Program-made: the position numbers and the translations under genes
Notes under the pieces: generated by a model
Databases searched by the model: none
What the model was told of the DNA's origin: nothing
The model's input: only the letters and a program-made list of their open reading frames with translations
Assembly (NCBI GenBank): GCA_001275005.1
Contig: JWZX01001600.1
Coordinates: 1-21,499, forward strand
Origin: Chrysochromulina tobinii
Lineage: Eukaryota; Haptophyta; Prymnesiales; Chrysochromulinaceae
Length of the DNA stretch: 21,499 nucleotides
Direction of reading: 5' to 3'
Shown: positions 1-7,762 of the stretch, in pieces
Numbering within the stretch: the first letter of the stretch is position 1
How the letters are laid out: the number at the start of each line of letters is the position of its first letter

Positions 1-1365
1 TAGCAGAGACGGCGGCGGGGGCGGAGGCGGCGTCGGGGGTCGCTGGTCAAGAGCAGGGGAGCGTCGCCACCAGTGATAGACGGCTGCCGCGAGGCCTCGC
101 CGGACGGCGAAGCCGAGGGCCATTCTGATCATAGGGGCTAGTCTGGGTGCAGACCAAGAAGCTTGGTGGAGAAGGGCAGGCGGAATGGAATTGTCGGTGC
201 GCCTGGCGAGGTGTGAGATGAAATCGATGCCCTCAGAGTTGATGGCGCCGCACGTGCTGATCGCGATGATGATGAGGCGCATATTGGGCCCGATGTCACC
301 ATACTGGTTGCGCCGCGAGTGAGCAGCGATGGCAAGGTGGGCAGACATGCGCGCGCGATCAGTGTGGTGAGCTGCGATGTGGGCTGCGCCAGCCGCGTCG
401 AGAGTTTTGATGTCGATGAGGACAAAGGAGTTGGGCCTATCGTAGTCATGGAGGATGATGTCGGGGACGTGAGAGATAGAATGATTCTGCATCCACTGGT
501 CAACAGCTCGTTGGCCTCCTTGGCCGCCGCGCTCGGCTGTGACACGTGAGGCACCGAGGATCGCATCGAGAAAGGGGACGAGAGCTTGCACAGCGGGGTC
601 ATGGCAAGTGGAATGGAGTCGCATGCCGTGGGGGCATGGCACAAAATGCCGATCGCCTGGGCCGACAATAGGGTGGCCTAAAGGTTGGGCTACGGTGGCA
701 CAGGCGGTGCAGCGGAGGATGGTGCCTTCCCCTTGCGTGGGCGGAGGAAGTAGAAGGTCAAGGGCGAGGGCGACAGGGAAGTGCTGGGGGACTTGGAAAG
801 CAAAGAAAGGAGTGTCGCTAGGGTCGCTGGAAGGGATGGGGAGGCGCCGGAGCCAAGTGAAGGGTCCTTTAGCCGAGCTACCGTCCAAAAGGCGGGCTCT
901 GCCCGTGGGCGTGGTGTTCGGATCATTCAAAAGGACAAGGAAAGCGCGTGAAGCTACCACTGCCGAGGCTGCTCTCTGAGCGTGTGGGTGGCAAGTAGCA
1001 TCAAGGGCATCCAGGTCGTAGATGAAGGAGGGGGAATCGTGCTGGGAGTCATCAAGGTCACGGTGGGCGGCTGCCCCTAGGGGAACAGTGGCGGGGCTGA
1101 GTCGGCCGTCATCGAGACGTGAGAAAAGGTCGGGGAAGTGGGAGCTGGCCGGGAGAAGATCATGGTTGGGGGTGAGGCCGACCTCCCGAAAGGAGATCAT
1201 GAGGCGCTCGAATGCCTCGGAGATGTGGTTCTGGTAGGCACCGCAGCCCGCAGGACGGTGGGCCAGGCAGCGGCCTCGGAGGGGGACTAGATTCACAGCA
1301 CAGGGAGGAGTCTGGCCCTGTCTAGCCAAATCAAGGACTGCCGTTCCAAACTTGCCGAATTTCCG
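1..1365 (-). mobile_element. C-terminal part of a probable retroelement ORF with CCHC-like knuckle and PD-(D/E)xK-like endonuclease motif
   Basis: The minus-strand frame is open for 455 codons, from a stop at 1366-1368 down to the window edge, so both ends are incomplete here. Going 5' to 3' on the minus strand there is a Cys/His cluster: CTAC at 700-711, then HFVPCPHG with a Cys at 634-636, and further His and Cys at 601-615. Next comes VPDIILHDYD (PD at 460-465), spaced 15 residues before DIK (406-414), and finally a proline run at the window edge. A zinc knuckle followed by PD...D/ExK is the layout of the restriction-like endonuclease tail of R2/CRE-type non-LTR retrotransposons. No reverse-transcriptase motif lies in the open part, so the copy is 5'-truncated or its RT is lost. 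The first internal Met is at 1198-1200. A domesticated host gene cannot be excluded. The element assignment is inference; the open frame and motifs are seen directly. Confidence 0.5.
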
Positions 1366-1396
1366 TTACATGTTTCTTGTGTGAAGGGCGGAGGTT

Positions 1397-4264
1397 ATGT
1401 CGGTGTCGCTCGCCGCTGCCCTCGCAGCCAGGGAGGGCTCCATCAAGCCATTCGCGCGCCGGCCATCGCAGCGCGCCGTATCCGAGGAGCTCAACATCGC
1501 TACTGAGACCTTTCGTGAGCAGCTCGAGTCCGTGCAGAAGACTGGCATGTGCTTCAGCGGCTTCAATGAAGACGAGCTCGATTTCCTCGTCGAGTACCTG
1601 TCGTACCTCACGTACACGAACGGCGAGCTGCTTGCTTCGTGCGGCGAAGAGGCGTCGTGGTGCGGCATCGTGCTCACAGGGCTGCTCGACGCGGTGCTCG
1701 AGGATGGCGAGATTCTAGGAACGCTGCGCAAGGGGCAGATCGTCGGAGAGATGGCACTCTTCCGCGGCGGCAAGCGCCTGTGCGACATTGTCGGGCAGTC
1801 CTCGGGCAGCCTCGCGTGCGTGCTTTTCGCCGATCTGCCGGCCATGTACCTGCAGAACCCGCAGGTCACGCAGAAGCTCATGCACAAGTTTGGGCAGGCG
1901 GCCTCATCAAAGCTCATCTTTCCGCATCCGATGCCGAGCAACCGCGCTGTGGGCGCGAATGGACCCGAGGCCGCGCTCGCGCGCGCGGCCGCACGGCGCC
2001 CGAGGACAAAGAGCCAAGAGACCCTCGGGCTGCCTGAGGTGTCCCAGGGGCCTATTGTATCCGACATGTCGGTGCGTCATCAGGTGGCGACCATGTCCCT
2101 CGAGGCGCGCGGGTTCGATAAGGTCGAGGCGCTCGAGCTGCTCAAGTGCCTCGTGTTGCACAACTTCTCGGCAGGCCAGGTGATCCTGCAGCGTGATCGC
2201 TCGCTCCACTTCATCGGCATCGTGCTGCGCGGCTCGATCGTCGAGTGCGCTGCCGTCCGGCGCGAGCGAGGCATCGGCGAGTTGGTGGGCGAGTGGTGGG
2301 CGCTCTCCGGCTACCCAATCTCGCACGACGTCGTCGGCGGCGCTCAGGGCGGCACGATCGGGCTGCTCGCGCTCGAGAGTATCTCCCACGCGGTGCAGCA
2401 GCAGGGTTGCAGCCCGACGCTCGCGGTCAAGGTGATGAAGCTCATCGGCATCGGCGCCACCTCGACCACGTCCGACAAGGACAAAGAAGTGGTGAGCAAG
2501 GTGGAGCTCGGCAGCAAGGGGACCGAGCTGCTGTACAGGAACAAGATCAAGGGCATGGAGGCTACCATGGAGGTGGTGCAGCAGGCGGCCGGGGAGATGG
2601 AGAGCTTTCGAAAGCGGAACGACATTCTGATGAGGAAGCTCCAGCGCTCCCACGACACACTCGCAGAGAAGCTCGCCGAGAGCGAAAAGGAGGCAAAGGA
2701 CAAGGGTCTCGAGCTCCGGAAGCTGAGCAAGGAGCACGAGTCCCAAGGGAAGGAGCTGCGCGCCGCGCAGCTCGAGCTCGACCATCTGAGGCGGGCTCTC
2801 GCGTTGGCGGACTCCGAGACGAAGAAGCTGGCTGAGATCCAGCTGCTCAATCGGCAGCTGGTCGCCAAGGGCGACGAGCTGGCCGTGCTCAAGGCTGACT
2901 TGGAGGCTCTGGACCGCGAGAATGCGGAGGCGTATCAAGCACAGGCCGTTGAGCTCGCGCGCGAGCAGACCAAGGCAGGTTATCAGCGTGCGCAGGTCGT
3001 CGCGCGCTGGCGCTGGCGCTGGGCGATCACCGCAGTGCGGCTCGAGCTCAAGGCGCGCATCGTGCGCCGCGCCGAGACGCGTGCCATGGTGGTGCAGTTT
3101 CTCTCCAAGAAGGACATCCGTATGTCGGCGCTCACGCTCGACTCGATGAGCTTTGAGCTCGACACGACCAAGCACTTTCTCGAGCAAGCCGAGCGTGAGC
3201 GCGAGAGGCTTGCCGAAGAGCGCGAGGCACTGCTGCAGGAGGCCGATCAAAAGTCGAGCCTTGAGACGCGCCTCGCTCAGCTCGAGAGGGCGGCGCACCA
3301 GGCGATGGCGCGTGATCGGATGCTGCAGGATGCCTGCCGCGCGGCAGAGGCGAAGGCGAGCAGCGCGCAGAAGAAGGCAGATGAGCTCGGAGCGGAGGTC
3401 GCGCGGCTCAAATGGGCTAATGGCCAGGGCATTGAAGCCCTCGCTTCGGAGATCGACGCACATGCGCGCACGCAGCAGGATTGCGACGTGGCACTCGAGG
3501 CGCTCGAGCGCACCATGAATGCGCACCGAGTGGCCGAGAGGGAAGGGGCGCAGGCGGCTGCGCGCGCCCGTGACGCGGAGGCGTCCCTCCTCGCGATGCG
3601 TGCGAGCATTGCCTCGCGCCTCGGCGATGCCGATCGGACCAACCGCGAAAGCTCTTCGGCGCTTGAGCGGATGCGATCTCTCGAGCGCCAGCTGCTCGAG
3701 CTGGAGCGACAGCGCGCGCTCGAGCAGCAGCAGCAGCCCAAGGTGAGCCTGGTGCTCTCAAGATTGTCCGAGCTCGAGCAGCTCTTCGGAGATATGCTCG
3801 CGCCGGTCTCGCAGCGCGCGAGATCCTATTTGAGTGCGCTACAGGAGCTCGCCTTCCCCGAGGAGAAGATCTCCCCCTCAATCCACAGCCCGATGGGAAA
3901 GCACGGCGTCCTGCCGACGCCGCCGGCAATGCTGGTGCACCAGCTCCCGGCGCTGGGCGGCACGCCGGACCGCTCGCCGCAAAAGGTCGGGCCTACCAAG
4001 CACTCAGCCGACAGCCCTCACGAGAGTCTCAGTCCTACGAGGCTGATCGGGAGCACCTCGTTTCCGCAGCTGCGAAATAGTCCTTCTAGGGTGGCGCGCG
4101 GCGCGGTGCGCGTAGCCGCGCGCCGTGGGGTGTCCGTCGGTGAGCTCAAGCAGCTTCGCCATGACGCGCTTTCGCAAGCGCCATCTGTTGAGGAGGTTGT
4201 CGCAAGCATGCATCGCAAGAGCCCGCCGCCTCTTCCCGTGCTGCCCGCCGGTGCGCTGTACTAA
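1397..4264 (+). CDS. Tandem cyclic-nucleotide-binding-like domains plus long coiled coil, 955 aa
   Basis: The intronless frame starts at the first ATG after an in-frame TGA five codons upstream. Residues about 50-165 resemble a cyclic-nucleotide-binding (CNB) fold: a hydrophobic GIVLTG strand, then KGQIVGEMALFRGGKRLCDI (about 112-131), which matches the phosphate-binding cassette G-E-x-A-L...R. Residues about 235-350 look like a second, degenerate CNB copy (GELVGEWWALSG). From about 370 to 800 the chain is rich in Glu, Lys, Arg, Leu and Ala in heptad-like order, a long coiled coil, broken at about 530-570 by a basic Trp/Arg-rich stretch that might bind calmodulin (inference). The last 130 residues are Ser/Pro-rich with SP sites. 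There are no membrane segments or kinase domain. A cAMP/cGMP-responsive scaffold, perhaps cytoskeletal or ciliary, is plausible; ligand binding by either CNB is unproven. Its 5' end lies about 30 bp from the truncated retroelement frame. Confidence 0.85.
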   Translation: MSVSLAAALAAREGSIKPFARRPSQRAVSEELNIATETFREQLESVQKTGMCFSGFNEDELDFLVEYLSYLTYTNGELLASCGEEASWCGIVLTGLLDAVLEDGEILGTLRKGQIVGEMALFRGGKRLCDIVGQSSGSLACVLFADLPAMYLQNPQVTQKLMHKFGQAASSKLIFPHPMPSNRAVGANGPEAALARAAARRPRTKSQETLGLPEVSQGPIVSDMSVRHQVATMSLEARGFDKVEALELLKCLVLHNFSAGQVILQRDRSLHFIGIVLRGSIVECAAVRRERGIGELVGEWWALSGYPISHDVVGGAQGGTIGLLALESISHAVQQQGCSPTLAVKVMKLIGIGATSTTSDKDKEVVSKVELGSKGTELLYRNKIKGMEATMEVVQQAAGEMESFRKRNDILMRKLQRSHDTLAEKLAESEKEAKDKGLELRKLSKEHESQGKELRAAQLELDHLRRALALADSETKKLAEIQLLNRQLVAKGDELAVLKADLEALDRENAEAYQAQAVELAREQTKAGYQRAQVVARWRWRWAITAVRLELKARIVRRAETRAMVVQFLSKKDIRMSALTLDSMSFELDTTKHFLEQAERERERLAEEREALLQEADQKSSLETRLAQLERAAHQAMARDRMLQDACRAAEAKASSAQKKADELGAEVARLKWANGQGIEALASEIDAHARTQQDCDVALEALERTMNAHRVAEREGAQAAARARDAEASLLAMRASIASRLGDADRTNRESSSALERMRSLERQLLELERQRALEQQQQPKVSLVLSRLSELEQLFGDMLAPVSQRARSYLSALQELAFPEEKISPSIHSPMGKHGVLPTPPAMLVHQLPALGGTPDRSPQKVGPTKHSADSPHESLSPTRLIGSTSFPQLRNSPSRVARGAVRVAARRGVSVGELKQLRHDALSQAPSVEEVVASMHRKSPPPLPVLPAGALY

Positions 4265-5116
4265 TCACACGACTCCGGCCTCGCCTTTTCTGTGTATTTA
4301 GACATTCGATTAGAGCCTCCCGCGGTCGCTACGAGTCGAGTCGCTAGAGTGACTGAGCCGGCGCTAGGGCATTATCCGTCGTTAGTATCGCGCGCGCGCG
4401 GCTCCAGTCCCTAGGACGCACCCTAGCTCACGTCGCGGAACAACAACAAGTGCAGCACCGCGGCCCGAGAGCCGGGAATGCGGCCGCGGGGGACTGACGG
4501 TTTCCGTGGTTGAGATATGACGCTTTTGACGGGCCTTGACGCATGACCGCGCGGTCGCGCCGGGCGTGTAACCGGGGCCGGCGGCGTGCCGGGACGCTCG
4601 AGTCTGCAGTCTCGAACTCGACTGTGCGTGTCGCGGTTTCCGCCGAGGCGACTGTCGCGGGCCCCAGCCCCGCGGCCACGCCCCGCCGCGCCCCCGCCAG
4701 TGCCTTCCTCGCCACCCCCCCCCGCCCGAGCGTGCGCCCGACCCCCGGCGCCCGCGGGCAGCCGCAGCGGGTGGCGCACGGAGCACCCGCCCGGGCGCCG
4801 CGGCGCCGCGGCCCCCGGGCAGCGGGCTCCGCGGGGGAGGCGGGCATGGAGCCGTTGGAGCTTAGTTGGAGCGCGGGGTCGTCCGAGGGAGGCGACCGTG
4901 GGCGTGGCCCTGGCTGAATGCAAAAATGGTACGGCTTTATACGACAGCACACAGCACTGCGAGGGCATGCGCGAAACGTAAAAGGTATGACAGCGGTCGG
5001 GAGAGCAACAGAGCATACAGGATCGTGGATCCACCCCAGCCTTGCGAACACGTGCTCATCCGTGCTAGATAGTGTACGTACGTGCCCGTGCTGACACGAA
5101 GTCAACGAAGAGCAGC
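4265..5116. other. Convergent intergenic region with GC-rich core
   Basis: 852 bp lie between the 3' ends of the CNB gene and the K+ channel gene. The core at about 4540-4870 is almost pure G+C with C-runs and is open in several frames on both strands, as expected from composition alone. None of those frames shows a recognisable domain or consistent codon pattern. I see no RNA gene. Both 3' UTRs and their polyadenylation sites should lie here, but no clear signal was found. Confidence 0.6.
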
Positions 5117-6652
5117 TCATTTCCTGGGCCAGAGCATCTTCACCCCGCCCCCGCCATCTCCGCCTGCCCCCGCGGCGAGCTCGCGTTCGCGCGCGAGCTC
5201 GCGCGCCTCTTGCTCGCGATCCAAGTGAGCGGCGGCCTCCTCGAGCATCGTGATATCACCCGAGTCGAGCTCGCCGCTGCCGTCCGCGTCGAGCGCCTTG
5301 AACTGGTCCCTGAGCAGAGCGAGGGTCTCGTCGTCCACACTGCCCATCTTCTTGAGGTTGAAGATGATGTACTCCTCGGCAGACACCTTGCCGTCATCAT
5401 CTTGCGCGATGACCTCATTCAGCTCGTCGATCCGCTGCTGAATGGTCTTGTCGGCGCCGAGCCGCTTGGCCTGCTGAAGGTCGTTGAGCTCAGCCAACAT
5501 CGTCGTGAAGGAGAAGACGCCCATGACTACAAGCAAAGACGCGAGCGCCTTCCCCCCCTTGGTGTGCGGCTTCACGTCGCCGTAGCCAATGGTGACGTAC
5601 GTGATCACCCCGTAATAGAACTGATCGATCCACGACCAGCAGTATTCTCCGAGCTCATGGCTCAGCTTCCAGGCCTCGCAGTTGCCGGTGCTGCCACAGG
5701 CCCAGCCGGCGCCAAAGCGGCCGCACCCTTCGATCTGCATGTTCTCGAGCTCGCCGAGGATGATGCACAAGCAAAAGTACACGCCCGTCAGTCGCAGTGC
5801 CTTAAGCACGCCACACACGAGCTTGCGGTCCGGAAGGCGACCGCTCAGGCCCTTCCACCAGCGACCCCTACCGTCCGCTTGCTTCCTTGGAGTCACCATC
5901 CCACTTTCGTCCGCAGCATCCGTCTGGGCCGAAATCGGGTAGGGAACCACTTGGGACGGAGAGGGGGGCGGGCTGGGTGGAACTGCGCCGCCAACGTCGA
6001 TGGCGGCGCCGCGGCCAGCGTGCTCGTCTCGGGGCGTGAGTATCTGGGCAGTGTCAAACGGCACCACGTCTACTTTGTCAAGTTCCAGTCTTGATCTCTT
6101 TGGCGAGATGACCCTTGCTCTCTTTGGCGAGATGACCCGAGGTGAGGACCCGTCCTCGACCTTTCCTTCCTGTCCTTCCTGGAATGAATGCAGCTCGGAT
6201 CGGACGGTCTCTGCGACGTGGATCGCATCCTTCAGGAGCACGCGCTGCTTCGCGATGAAGCGCTTGCGCGCCTCCGCGGCGAACCAGTCGGCGATGACGG
6301 TGATCGACTTGGCCACAACTAAGACGCCCGTTAAAGCAAAAAACATCGTGAAGATGCGCAGCTCCTGGGTTAGCGTGGGATGGTCGCCGTAGCCCACGGT
6401 CGTCATCGTGACCATCGAGAAATACATGCAGTCGATCCAATCCCAGTTCCAGCGGTAGTTCCCCCAGCTGTCGTCTGTTCGATTCGCGTCCCAGCCACCA
6501 ACGGGCTTGTTGATCCAATCGCGGTTGAAGGGCGAGTAGATTATGATGGCGACGGATACGAAACCGACGACGCGCGTCATGTGGCTGAGCATTTCACATA
6601 GAGTGGTATCAGTGTTCTGAACCTGCAGCATCTGCTTGATGACATTCGACAT
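5117..6652 (-). CDS. Two-pore-domain K+ channel with C-terminal EF-hands, 511 aa
   Basis: The start is the first ATG after an in-frame stop at 6671-6673. It has two pore modules. TM1 is at about 27-42, pore helix and filter TVGYGD at 85-90, TM2 at about 99-120; TM3 at about 284-303, filter TIGYGD at 354-359, TM4 at about 369-388. Both filters are the canonical K+-selective signature. Two EF-hand loops follow: 416-427, where position 1 is Ala so Ca2+ binding is doubtful, and 455-466 (DADGSGELDSGD), with Asp rather than Glu at position 12. This is the plan of plant and algal TPK/KCO channels, which are Ca2+-activated K+ channels often in vacuolar membranes. The cytosolic linker between TM2 and TM3 is long (about 160 residues), basic and Pro/Ser-rich, with a duplicated VISPKR(A/S)R octapeptide at 173-188. 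Localisation is unknown. No introns are needed. Confidence 0.92.
   Translation of the reverse strand: MSNVIKQMLQVQNTDTTLCEMLSHMTRVVGFVSVAIIIYSPFNRDWINKPVGGWDANRTDDSWGNYRWNWDWIDCMYFSMVTMTTVGYGDHPTLTQELRIFTMFFALTGVLVVAKSITVIADWFAAEARKRFIAKQRVLLKDAIHVAETVRSELHSFQEGQEGKVEDGSSPRVISPKRARVISPKRSRLELDKVDVVPFDTAQILTPRDEHAGRGAAIDVGGAVPPSPPPSPSQVVPYPISAQTDAADESGMVTPRKQADGRGRWWKGLSGRLPDRKLVCGVLKALRLTGVYFCLCIILGELENMQIEGCGRFGAGWACGSTGNCEAWKLSHELGEYCWSWIDQFYYGVITYVTIGYGDVKPHTKGGKALASLLVVMGVFSFTTMLAELNDLQQAKRLGADKTIQQRIDELNEVIAQDDDGKVSAEEYIIFNLKKMGSVDDETLALLRDQFKALDADGSGELDSGDITMLEEAAAHLDREQEARELARERELAAGAGGDGGGGVKMLWPRK
6096..6138 (-). repeat. 24-bp tandem duplication inside the K+ channel gene
   Basis: The 19-mer ctctttggcgagatgaccc occurs at 6096-6114 and again at 6120-6138, a period of 24 bp. 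It keeps the reading frame and gives the repeated basic octapeptide VISPKRAR/VISPKRSR. The SP dipeptide followed by basic residues suggests a proline-directed phosphosite or a basic sorting signal (inference). Confidence 0.85.
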
Positions 6653-6931
6653 GACGGCGCTGGCAAGCGGTCACCCCCAGGACGCCCTCCCTGACAGGTT
6701 TATCAACTGCAGACTTCGGCACCAGTTACCGGTACCAACTTCCCACACACAAATATTTCATGGACGGTTTCGCTGTCTCATTGCTGTCTGAACAAGTTTG
6801 GACACACGGGACCGGTAAAAAGTCATCGGGGGGAGCCGGTACATGTGATCCGTCTGAGTCTGTCCCTCTGAAAGTCGCTCCCGTGGTGTCCCTGAACTCG
6901 ACCGATGTGCGATGACAGTCTCAGTGGCTGC

Positions 6932-6976
6932 GGGGGGGTTTGTTATCGAGTTTGGGGGGGTTTGTTATCAGGATAT
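6932..6976 (+). repeat. Left inner inverted repeat (G7-TTTGTTATC type, doubled)
   Basis: The arm contains gggggggtttgttatc twice in tandem (6932-6947 and 6954-6969), then aggata. Its reverse complement is at 7477-7519 with a few changes and a one-base length difference. The doubled G-run next to TTATC marks the edge of the AT-rich core. Confidence 0.75.
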
Positions 6977-7476
6977 TTTACGTATTCTGATGTATCGTGA
7001 TGTATCCTGCGTGTATCCTGAAGGATACATGTATCCCTAATGTATCCTGATGTATCTCAAATGTATCTTGAATGCCTTGTTACATTCCAAGAGAATACAT
7101 GTATCTTGATTTTTTGCATGTATTTTACACGTATCCCAAACGAGTCCAAGATACATTTTGGGATGTACATATCAAATACATCAGGATATATGTATCTTGC
7201 ACGTGGGATACATGCGGGATACATGCGGGATACATATGAGATACATGTATCCGTAGAGGTTCGAGGATACATGGAGGATACATGCGGGATACATGAGAGA
7301 TACATAATGAGATACATGTATCTCAATTGTATCCAGAGAGGTACAAGAACGTATATCTGAGGGCGTATCTGCAAATGTATCTTGTTGTATCCTGATGTAT
7401 CTTGATGTATATGAACGGGACACATCAAGATACGTTCACGATACATGCACGATACATGCACGATATATGGGATACG
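6977..7476. repeat. Degenerate GATACAT / ATGTATC palindromic minisatellite
   Basis: About 500 bp are built from a short unit containing gatacat or its complement atgtatc, spaced 9-13 bp apart, in both orientations. Examples are the run gggatacatgcgggatacat near 7206-7225 and cacgatacatgcacgata near 7437-7454. The left part is mostly in the atgtatc orientation, and the orientation mixes through the middle, so the single strand can fold extensively. Composition is AT-rich, in sharp contrast to the flanking GC-rich genes. Open frames here (full of Met-Tyr-Pro/Ile-His motifs) are products of the repeat, not genes. Confidence 0.85.
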
Positions 7477-7519
7477 TATCCTGATAACAACCCCCCCAAA
7501 TTCGATATCAAACCCCCCG
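7477..7519 (-). repeat. Right inner inverted repeat
   Basis: Read on the minus strand this arm is a G-run followed by tttgatatcgaattt, a second G7 run and gttatcaggata, pairing with 6932-6976. It closes the GATACAT array. Confidence 0.75.
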
Positions 7520-7546
7520 TCACCCCGGCTCCCCCCGGTGTCTTTT

Positions 7547-7651
7547 TACCGGTACCGGGATAAGCAAGCTAGTTAGTCGAAACAACACAAGTACCTAAAC
7601 GAGCGTAATTGAATTGCTTGCTTGCTTGCTTGCCTGTACCGGTACCGGGAT
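7547..7651. repeat. 15-bp direct repeats flanking a small hairpin-forming insert
   Basis: taccggtaccgggat occurs at 7547-7561 and 7637-7651. The 75 bp between them begin aagcaagc and end in a (TTGC)5 tract (7614-7633), so its ends are complementary. A related ttaccggtacc also occurs at 6726-6736 on the other side of the foldback element. This looks like a nested small insertion or the remains of repeated insertion at KpnI-like ggtacc sites. Confidence 0.55.
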
Positions 7652-7762
7652 CTTTTTAGCGGGGACCCGTTACATGTAACGAACCGCAAGACCCGGAACC
7701 AAGGCAACGAGGTTCGGCCTGTAGGAGTCCAGGGGTGAGATCGAGGCCGCGGGGGCGAAACG

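Larger units (their letters stand above)
6811..7553. mobile_element. Foldback/MITE-like element with terminal and sub-terminal inverted repeats
   Basis: The left end (6811-6839) and the reverse complement of the right end (7525-7553) agree at 27 of 29 positions by hand count, both starting accggtaaaaag and ending cggggggagccgg. A second pair of inverted repeats lies inside (6932-6976 and 7477-7519). The left arm has about 90 bp of extra unique sequence between its two repeats that the right arm lacks. There is no transposase frame, so this is a non-autonomous element or a large foldback. No clear target-site duplication was found. It fills most of the divergent spacer between the K+ channel gene and the lectin-TIR gene. 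Confidence 0.65.

Noticed and set aside
1907-3526. 539-codon minus-strand frame, Leu/Arg-rich
   Set aside because: It is antisense to the coiled-coil gene; the composition follows from complementing Glu/Lys/Leu codons, and no domain is visible.
4428-5120. 230-codon minus-strand frame and overlapping plus-strand frames in the GC-rich spacer
   Set aside because: Several frames are open at once because of extreme GC content; no conserved motif or hydrophobic pattern.
7040-7461. Frames encoding repeated Met-Tyr-Pro / Ile-His motifs
   Set aside because: They are translations of the GATACAT repeat array on both strands.
6977-7476. CRISPR array
   Set aside because: Units are too short, degenerate, irregularly spaced and in both orientations; the genome is eukaryotic.
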